Source: CAIWHR01 sp963734575
GTDB lineage: Bacteria; Pseudomonadota; Gammaproteobacteria; Burkholderiales; Casimicrobiaceae
NCBI GenBank assembly: GCA_963734575.1
Contig: CAVTHT010000020.1
Location: forward strand, 1 to 64,000
Length of the DNA: 64,000 nucleotides
Direction of reading: 5' to 3'
Of the stretch, positions 56,695 to 64,000 are shown piece by piece. The translations under genes and the position numbers were made by a program. Numbering within the stretch: position 1 is the first letter of the stretch; the number at the start of each line of letters is the position of its first letter. Under the pieces are notes generated by a model. That model ran no database searches and was not told the DNA's origin. It saw only the letters and a list, made by a program, of their open reading frames with translations.

Positions 56695-56980
56695 GTCAGG
56701 CTTCAGCCTGAAATCGCGCATGGTGCCCGGCGTGAGGTCGAGGCTTCAGCCTGACGTCGCGCATCGTCCCGGCGCTTGTAGGTCAGGCTTCAGCCTGACA
56801 TCGCGCATCGTGCCCAATACCTGTAGGTCAGGCTTCAGCCTGACATCGCGCATCGTGCCCGGCGCTTGTAGGTCAGGCTTCAGCCTGACATCGCGCATCG
56901 TCCCGGCGCTTGTGGGTCAGGCTTCAGCCTGACATCGCGCATCGTCCCCGCCGCTTGTAGGTCAGGCTTCAGCCTGACAT
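56648..56980. repeat. Tandem array of eight REP-like hairpin units
   Basis: Eight copies of GTCAGGCTTCAGCCTGAC begin at 56652, 56695, 56737, 56782, 56827, 56872, 56916 and 56961, a period of 42-45 bases, all in one orientation. Most are preceded by GTAG and followed by ATCGCGCATCG. Each copy is a perfect or near-perfect hairpin; copy 2 ends GAA and copy 3 reads GTCGAGGC. The GTAG head plus palindrome matches the REP elements mobilised by RAYT transposases; no RAYT gene is in this window. It fills the 310-base gap between convergent genes, a usual REP location, and may also stop transcripts. Confidence 0.9.
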
Positions 56981-57004
56981 CGTGCCGCTACCGCGCGACA
57001 CCCA

Positions 57005-60000
57005 TCAACGCGTCTTCCAGCCGCACACGAAACGCGCCATATCGAAGAGCGGATATCGCGCGCGATTGCCTGCGAGCGTCTCCCGCAGGTCGCGCAACGC
57101 CTGCCGATCGCCCGCAAGCTCGAGCGCCCGCGCTTCGTATTCCGCGAGGCTATCCGTCACGAGCGAGGGCAGCCCGATGGCATGGAGCTGGCTGCCGGCG
57201 ACGCGGCTCGCCATGGTGGCTCCCGAGCACGTCAGGACGGGAACACCCATGAACAGCGCATCGTTCGCGGCGGTGCCGGCATTGTAGGGATGCGTGTCGA
57301 GGAAAAGATCAGCGTGCGCGTGGCGTGCGAGATGCACGTCGATCGGCGCGCGCGGCGCGAACACGAGGCGTGCCGGATCGATGCCGTGCGCGGCAGCGGA
57401 GCGCTCGAGGTTGGCGCGCGCAGGATCGCCCGGATGCGCGAGCCACAGCACGCTCGCGGGTGACGCCGACAGCACACGCATCCACGTTGCAAAGACCGCC
57501 GGGAGCAGCTTGTAGGAAGCGTTGAAGCAGCACAGCACCACGGCGTCTTCCGGCAGGCCGCACGCCGCGCGTCCTGGTGACGCTGCCGCGGTGCGCCGCG
57601 TGTCGCTGGGACAGTAGCAGTCCGGCAGGTACAGGAACCGCTCGTCGAAGTACGGCTGCATTTCCGGTGGGCTGACGTAGCGGTCCGTGATGACGTGATT
57701 CATCCACGGGGCTCCCATCGTGCCGAGGTAGCCCAGCCACTGGACCTGCACGGGCGCAGGCCGCGCGGCCACGATCTCGGTGCGGGCGTGTGTCGTGTAT
57801 CCGTTGAGGTCGATGAGCACATCGAGACGGTCGTCGGCGGATGCGCTGCGCCGCCGCCAACGCTGGCACGTCGTGGAGGTCGCGAAATGTTTCGAAGGCA
57901 GCGCGGATACGCCGGCGCAACGGTGACGCATCCGGTGGCCCGATCGCATAGCCGAACGTGGCGACGCGCGTCCTGTCGTGACGCTCCCAAACCTCGGTCG
58001 CGAGGAACGCCAGCGCGTGCACGCGGAAATCGGAGGAGAGGTAGCCCACGCGCAGCCGCGTCCCGCGCTCCTCGATGATCGCGGGAGCAGCGAGCGATGC
58101 CGTCGGAATCCGGGCGGCCCACTGTTGCGCAAGCCGTTGCAGCCGCGCGGGGCGCGAGCGGCATCGAAAGCGCGACGAACGGGCTTACGTCGCCGCGACC
58201 GTTCGTGGCGGCCTCGTTCGCGAGCAGTGCATGCAGGTCGTCGAGACCCGCCCAGTCGCAGAGGTGCTGCTGGCAGTACGCGAGCAATGCCGCGGCCTGC
58301 AGATCGTGTGGCGAAGTCGTGTGCACGCGTCGGAGCGCATCCGCAGCCTCGGCGTAGCGCGCCACATCGATCAGCACCTGGGCGAGATTGACGAGCGCGA
58401 CGGCGTCGCCCGGTTCACGGGCGAGCGCGCGCTCGAAGCACTCGATCGCGGCGTCGTATTCGAGCGCCGCGTGATGGCAGATGCCCAGGTCGATCCAGAA
58501 CTCGGGCGGCGCGTCGCCGTGACGACGGAGGTAACGGGCGCCATGCTGCAGCGCCTCCGCGTGCCGCCGCTCGCGACACAGCAGGTGAACGATGTTGACC
58601 AGCGCCTGCGCGTGGTCCGGGTCGAACGCGAGGACCTGGCCGAAGGCGCGCTCGGCGTCGCGAAGCTCGCCGTCCGCAACGAGCGCGAGGCCAAGGTTGT
58701 TGAGGACGCTCGGATGCGGCGGCGCGCTCGCCAGGATCGTCCGGTATTGGGCGATGGCCTCCCGAGGGCGCTCCGACGTGCGCAGCAGGTTCGCGAGATG
58801 AAAGCGCGCATCCATGCTGCCCGTGTCCAGCGCGAGGGCGCGACGCAACGCGTTTTCTGCAGCCGCCACGTCGCGATGGCGAAGGGCCGTGCCGAGCAGG
58901 CTCCATGCCGTGGCATCGCGCTCGTTGCGGTCGAGCGCGCGGCGGCACAGCGCTTCCGCCGCTGCGGCGTCGCCGCGCTGCAGTGCGCGGCGCGCATCCG
59001 CGAGGGCAGCGTCACGCGAGGCCGCATCGCGCGCCATGGTCAGGAAGACGTCGGTGGCAGGGTCGCGCAAGGCGTCGGCGACGGCGCGGATCACCGCGTT
59101 CCAGTCGCCGATGCGCGGCTGCCGGAAGAGGCGCATCGTGGGATACCAGGGGCTGTCGCTGCGATCGAGCTGCCAGCGCCAATCGGGCGCGAACGGCAAC
59201 AGCAGCCATGTCGGCCGGCCCAGCGCTCCGGCGAGATGAGCGATGCTGGTGTCGACGGTGATGACAAGGTCGAGCTCCGCGATCAGCGCCGCGACGCCAT
59301 CCATGGAGTTGCGTGCATCGAGCTCGACGAGCGGCGCGCCCATCTCGCGACCATGCTGCAGCGAGACCCACGCGGTCGCACCGTCCGGCACGAGGAGCGG
59401 CGCCAGCGTCGCAAAGGGCAAGGAGCGTCGAGCGTCATTTGCATGGCCGGAAGAGCCTGCCCAGCACACGCCGATCCGGCGTGTCGCGGCGAGCGCCGCG
59501 AGCGCGCCGCGTGCACTGGCGCGACGCTCCGGTGCGGCAGCGAGATACGGTGTTTCGTCCGGGATGCTGTCGCCATCGATGGCAAGGGTGCCTGCGAGCG
59601 AGAGCATCGGGATGTGCGCATCGTACGGCGGTAACGCTGCACCGGACGCGCGCACTTCCGCGACGCCCGGAACGGTGGCGAGCAACGCCACGAGAAGCGG
59701 CGGGGCTTCGAGCACGATCCGCATGCCTGCGGCTGCCAGCGGCTGCGCAAAGCGTGCGAACTGGATCGCGTCGCCGAGTCCCTGCTCCGCATGGACGAGC
59801 AGCGTCGTGCCCGGCCCGATGGTGCCATCCCACCGCGGGCCGCTGCGCTGCGAGGCGGCCTTTCCCAATTGCGCCAGCGTGAGGCGCCACTCGTATTCGC
59901 GCCAGCCCTCGTCGTACTCGCCGTGCGCGAGAAGGGCGAGCGCGAGATTCCAGTGCGCCTCGCCGAACTGCGGCAGGCGGGCGATGCTTTCGCGGTACGC

Positions 60001-61309
60001 CGCGATCGCTTCAGGCAGTCGGTTCTGCGCCGTGAGCGCGAGACCGAGATTGTTCCACGCGATCGCATGTTCGGGCTTCAGGGCAAGCGCGCGCCGATAC
60101 GCGGCGATCGCGTCGTCGTTGCGATCGGCGGCTGCCAGCGCCAGGCCCAGGTTGTTGTGGAATTCGGGCTCCTGCGGCACGGCTTCCGCCGCACGCGAAA
60201 GCAGGGGCAGCGCTTCGTCCAGGCGGCGTTTCTGGAACAGAGCGACCCCGAGGTAGTGCATGGCGGTTGCGTTTGCGGGCTCGCGCGCGAGCGTGTCGCG
60301 ATAACCCGCCTCGGCCGTCGCGATGTCACCACGCTGATGCGCGGCGAGCGCGGTCTGCAGCTGCGCCTCGACGCTCGGCGCGCTCGCCGAGGTCGTCGCC
60401 GTGCCCTGGGCGCCCGTCGAGGCGAGCGCGCCGTGGCACTGCTTGTACTTGCGGCCGCTGCCGCACGGGCACGGATCGTTGCGCCCGACGGCGGCAGGCT
60501 GCGCGATGCTCGCCTCGGCGCGCGCGAGCCATGTACGCGCCTCCTGCATCGCCGTGTCGGCGTCGAGCATGCGTCGGGCGATCGCGCGCACGGCGCCCCA
60601 TTGGCCCATCGCGGCGCAGTTGCGCAGCAGTTGCAGCAATTGCGGCGAGCGGGCGATAGCGTCCGAGAATCCGGAAGCCATGGCTGCGATCTCTGCCGGC
60701 GGCACCGTGCGGCAGAAGTTGAACAGCCCGTGGAAGCCGAACGGCGCGCCGATGGGATAGGCGGCTTCGAAGGCGAAGCGGTCGGCGAGTTCTTCCGATC
60801 CGAAGCGGATGCCGTATTCCTGCTCGAGGAGCGGTCGGAATGCGCGCCCGATCGTGACGTCCTCCGCTTCCACGAGCACGATCCGCGGATCCTGCAGCGC
60901 GTCGAGCAGGCGTCGCGAGCGCAGCGAGAAGCCGCCGTTGCCCACGCGCATGCCATCGGTGTGCCAGAACCACTTCGCCCCGAGATAGTCGCAATCGAGA
61001 AAAGCGGGGTCCCAGGCGCCGGGATTGACCACGAAGCCGTCCCACTGCACGAGCAGCGCATGACTCGTCCGGATGTGCGGGGCGAGCGACTTCAGCACGA
61101 ACCACGAGTACTCGTCGCGCGTGCGCGACGGCGGCGATGTCCACGATCTCGATGCCGTCGGGAACCGCGATGTCCGACGGTAACGCGCGAGTGAACAGCA
61201 CGCTCCGACCGAAGGCAATGCCGGACCGCGACCGCTCCAGCGCACGCAGCGCCAGCGCATGGTTGATCGTGTCGACGCAGCAGAGCGTGACGTCAGGAAG
61301 CGCGAGCAT
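57005..61309 (-). CDS. Giant DUF5672 / SEC-C / TPR / GT9-like / TPR / GT41 protein, about three frameshifts
   Basis: About 1,430 residues in one gene. From the N-terminus: a DUF5672 domain (VTLCCVDTINHALALRALER, LLVQWDGFVVNPGAWDPAFL, YLGAKWFWHTD) to about 60560; a SEC-C zinc motif (GRNDPCPCGSGRKYKQCHG) near 60430-60490; TPRs; a heptosyltransferase-like GT9 part (LLVHAEQGLGDAIQFARF, VITVDTSIAHLAGALGRPTW) about 59800-59030; more TPRs; and a GT41 end (VGYLSSDFRVHALAF, FNASYKLLPAVFATW, DTHPYNAGTAANDALF). Frame breaks lie near 61130, 58090 and 57850. ATG 61309 overlaps the upstream stop by 17 bases. It is last in a minus-strand operon. It may act as a scaffold joining several sugar transfers. Confidence 0.85.
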
Positions 61310-62755
61310 TCGGCTCCGGGCCGGTGCTTTCGATACCCGTTGTCACCGCGGTGCCGGCAGGCAGCGGCCGGCGTGCCCACCGGCGGGCGAAGGCCTGGAA
61401 GGCGAGGATCCCGAACACGATCATCAGCGGCGCGACGTGCAGGGTTGCCCGGTTGATCGACGTCTGGTCCGCCACCCACATGCGCGCATTGGTGAACCCG
61501 AACACAATGAACAGGAACAGCAGTCCGGCGGCGACTGTCACCGTGAGCGAGGCGAGCGGCGCGACGAGAAGCTCACGCCGGGCGAGCAGCGCCGCGGCGA
61601 TCACGCCATACCAGAGGAGGTGCCAGTTGCCGAGCAGGAAGTAGCTCTGTCCGAGTGCCGCCCACTCGGGATCGAAGTCGAGGTGCAGGCGGTAATGCAG
61701 GATCACCGGGTGGGTCTGCGCGAGCACCGCGACCATGAGCAGCGCGCCGCCGAGGAGCCAGACCGCCGCACGAAGGCCGTTGCGCGGCAGCAGCGTCATC
61801 ACCAGCGCGGGCACCAGCGTGAGCGCCCAGGGCAACCCGGGATTCTTCACCTGCGTGCACGCGACCGCGAAGCACGATTGCGATGCACGCGTCGACGCGA
61901 CTGCGCGATTGCGCCCAGCGCAGCATCGCGAGCGCCGCCACGGTGTAGAAGGCGGCCATCGCGAGATCGGCGTAACCGGCAAGCGCGACATGAGTGTCGA
62001 GCAGCGGAAGCGTGGTGACCAGAAATGCACCGGCGAGCGCTGTGAGCCTGCCCGCGCCCATGAAGCGCAGGCCGCCGTAGGTCGCGAGCACGAGTGCCAG
62101 CAGCGTCTGCCACCACGGCCAGTTCATGAGCGCGTCGTCCCATCGGCCCAGCATGAGGCAGGTCCACACCTGCAGCAGGGGTACCGTCGGCGGATAGTAC
62201 GGCGATGCGTCGAAGTAGACGCTGCCGGGCACCGCGAACCATTGGCTGGCGGGCCCAAACGGAACCACGCGTCCGAGCTCGTACCAGACGCGCGCCTTGG
62301 TCGCCCACTGGATCCATGCGTCCCACGGGTAGAGCGGCTGCAGCCACACCTCGATCGCGAGCAGGATGAAGCGCAACGCCATCCAGCCGATCATGGTCCA
62401 CCAGAGTGCGCGCGCGAACGCATCGGCGAACTCGGGTACCAACGCGTGTCGACACCGCGCGCGCAGCACGGCCAGCGACGGACGCGCCGCGGCGCGCCAC
62501 GCCATCGCCCCGAGCACGACGACCAGCACGAGCAGTGGCAATGCGACCGATGGCGGCATGGAGGCGCATGCCCGTCAGCGAGAGCGCACGCATCCACAAG
62601 GTCAGGACGAATGCGCCGAGCAGATACCCGGCGCCGAGCGTCCATGCGGCTTCTCCCGGCGCATCCGCCGGTCGCGCACGCGGCAACACGGCGAGGAGCA
62701 GACTGCCGAACAGCCAGGGGACCAGCACGCTTGCCGCAATGCGCAGTGCGTCCAT
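61293..62755 (-). CDS. Integral membrane glycosyltransferase-like protein, two frameshifts
   Basis: About 487 residues with ten or more hydrophobic helices (IAASVLVPWLFGSLLLAVLP; VALPLLVLVVVLGAMAWRA; LFLFIVFGFTNARMWVADQ). The pattern, with a large loop holding YPWDAWIQWATKARVWYELG and DASPYYPPTVPLLQ, resembles GT-C (ArnT/Pmt-like) lipid-linked sugar transferases; I cannot name the substrate. Frame breaks near 62545 and 61860 are bridged. The ATG is one base past the upstream stop, and its stop overlaps the giant GT41 gene. Confidence 0.75.
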
Positions 62756-62756
62756 G

Positions 62757-63959
62757 TCAAAGCAGCCTGAACAATGCCGCGCCGGGCTCGACGAGGAGCA
62801 CTTCGGCGCGCACCGGCTCGTTGCCGTCCCAGCGCAGACGGCCTTCCTTGGGATCGAACTGGATGCCGCGGCGCTGGTAGATCACGAAGTAATCGCCCGG
62901 CCGCATCTGCGCCGGTGCCGGCAGCGTGTTGGCGTACGGTTCGAAATAGACGTTGTTGGGGTACAGGTGATATGCGGCGCGCCCGCGAAAGTAGTGCGCC
63001 TCCGCGGCCACGAACACGCGCACCGGCGTCTCGGGCAGCTTGGCGCGCACGTGCTCGATGAACGCATACAGCGGGCCGTCTTCGGCCGCGAGGTGCCGCG
63101 CCTGCGCGTCCTTGCCGCCATATTGTGCGTACGTCGCGCGCACCTGGCGCAACAGGTTCCAGGTCCAGCGCGCATCCGAAACGGACCAGGCGATCATGAA
63201 GGCGATTGCAGCGACGAGCGGCAACGCCGCGGCGCCCGTACGCCGGATGCTGATCGCGAACCAGGCGCCGACGCCGACGACCACCGCGATGAACAGCAAC
63301 GCGGGCAGCGGAAGGTCCTGCAGGTCGGCGCCACCGGCGATCGTGTTGATGGATGTCCCGGTCCAGCGCTCGAACGTCAGCCACTCGCGCAGGCGCTCGC
63401 GCACGATCTCGCCCGCGCCCATCGGCGAGGCGACGACGCCACGGATGCGCACGCCCTGCGGCGGCGCGCCCTGGATTGCGAGCGCGACGCCCAGCACGTT
63501 GCCGAGCCACGCGGAGTTCTCGTTGACCGCGAGCGGCAGCGTGCGTCCCGACGTGACGGCGATGGGCGCTGCATTGAGCTTCTGCGGCGCGTAATCCGTG
63601 CGCCAGAGCAGCCGCACCTGCGCCGTGTCGGGAACGTCGAGCACCGTCCACGCGACGACCGGATACTCGGTGGAGCGGAATTGCGTCTGGAGCGACACGA
63701 CGATCGCTCCGGAAGGATCCGTCGGCGTCGCGACGAGCTCGTCGTTGCGCACGACACCGTGCCCGCGCGTGACCGCCATGTCGGCAGGGGACCACGCGAT
63801 GCGCTGGGCCGACGGGAACCAGCTCGCGGGAACGGCTGCGACCAGGTAGCCGAGGATGCATACCAACACTGAGGCGGCCAGCACTGCAGCAGTGCGCCGG
63901 AGGATGCGCGCATCGGGGACGAGGCATTCACGCGACGGTGCATCGCGTGCAGCAGGCAC
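62757..63959 (-). CDS. Two-helix-plus membrane protein of unknown function
   Basis: A roughly 400-residue protein with an N-terminal helix (AAVLAASVLVCILGYLVAAV), a long extracytoplasmic part (EYPVVAWTVLDVPDTAQVRLLWRT region), two further helices around 240-290 and a C-terminal soluble domain (VRVFVAAEAHYFRGRAAYHL; GDYFVIYQRRGIQFDPK). No recognised catalytic motif. GTG 63959 is proposed because the upstream gene ends at 63962; support for this start is modest. It is the second gene seen in the minus-strand glycan operon. Confidence 0.65.
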   Translation of the reverse strand: MPAARDAPSRECLVPDARILRRTAAVLAASVLVCILGYLVAAVPASWFPSAQRIAWSPADMAVTRGHGVVRNDELVATPTDPSGAIVVSLQTQFRSTEYPVVAWTVLDVPDTAQVRLLWRTDYAPQKLNAAPIAVTSGRTLPLAVNENSAWLGNVLGVALAIQGAPPQGVRIRGVVASPMGAGEIVRERLREWLTFERWTGTSINTIAGGADLQDLPLPALLFIAVVVGVGAWFAISIRRTGAAALPLVAAIAFMIAWSVSDARWTWNLLRQVRATYAQYGGKDAQARHLAAEDGPLYAFIEHVRAKLPETPVRVFVAAEAHYFRGRAAYHLYPNNVYFEPYANTLPAPAQMRPGDYFVIYQRRGIQFDPKEGRLRWDGNEPVRAEVLLVEPGAALFRLL

Positions 63960-63961
63960 GT

Positions 63962-64000
63962 CTAGCGGGCGTGGCGGCTCTTCAGGATGTGCCACAGGGT
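63962..64000 (-). CDS. C-terminal tail of an upstream gene, truncated by the window edge
   Basis: Only TLWHILKSRHAR followed by TAG is visible. The basic tail after a hydrophobic stretch resembles the end of membrane-associated glycan enzymes such as GT2 polyprenol-phosphate transferases, but twelve residues cannot settle identity. Confidence 0.35.
   Translation of the reverse strand, partial: TLWHILKSRHAR

Noticed and set aside
56720..56932. Small gene with repeated SGFSLTSR peptide
   Set aside because: It arises because the DNA repeat period is mostly 45 bases, a multiple of three. No ribosome site and no conserved protein features.
56652..56980. CRISPR array
   Set aside because: The interspersed sequence between hairpins is itself repeated (ATCGCGCATCG...), there are no unique spacers, the repeat is an 18-base palindrome, and no cas genes are present.

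Overview
The window is GC-rich, densely coded DNA that reads as a betaproteobacterial chromosome. The grounds are gene order and protein character: gpmI/rhodanese/grxC/secB/gpsA with trmL-comF, a bioB-F-H-C-D run, a cytochrome aa3 cluster with a CoxB-cytochrome c fusion, DUF2244, DUF2909, SURF1, CtaB and SCO, then rubredoxin | thiD-thiE-hemL. I cannot name genus or family. About thirty single-base frame breaks interrupt otherwise well conserved proteins. Where I could work out the repair, several are G-run length errors (gpsA, bioB, gspE), so I treat the affected genes as real genes in an imperfectly polished assembly, not as pseudogenes. Their exact sequences should be used with caution.

Layout. 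1-7.6 kb: ctpA and gpmI on the minus strand; rhodanese, grxC, secB, an SH3-like protein and gpsA on plus; trmL and comF on minus. 7.6-12.4 kb: biotin genes bioB, F, H, C, D behind a symmetric operator-like repeat. 12.6-21.1 kb: DUF2244 and the aa3 oxidase with its copper and heme assembly factors; heme A synthase (ctaA/cox15) is not in the cluster. 21.1-26.9 kb: a TPR-GT41 glycosyltransferase, gloA, rubredoxin, thiD, thiE, hemL. 27.1-40.5 kb: a complete type II secretion operon in the Xps-like order E-F-G-H-I-J-K-L-M-N/C-D, interrupted between gspG and gspH by a SPINDLY/OGT-like glycosyltransferase gene. 40.7-45.2 kb: a lipoprotein, two exported proteins of unknown function and a parvulin-type foldase. 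45.2-64 kb: a surface-glycan/glycosylation region with an ABC-2 exporter (Wzm/Wzt-like), a methyltransferase with a coiled-coil tail, a GT2-GT4 fusion and two further TPR-GT41 enzymes on plus. These converge, across an eight-unit REP-like hairpin array, on a minus-strand operon encoding two membrane proteins and a giant DUF5672/SEC-C/TPR/GT9/TPR/GT41 protein.

The most unusual theme is the number and placement of GT41 (O-GlcNAc-transferase/SPINDLY superfamily) enzymes: five full catalytic regions plus one degenerate lobe in 64 kb. One is translationally coupled inside the secretion operon, whose GspL, GspC-like and GspD products carry Ser/Thr/Pro/Ala-rich segments. I infer, without proof, a cytoplasmic protein-glycosylation system tied to the type II secretion machinery, its substrates, or cell-surface proteins.
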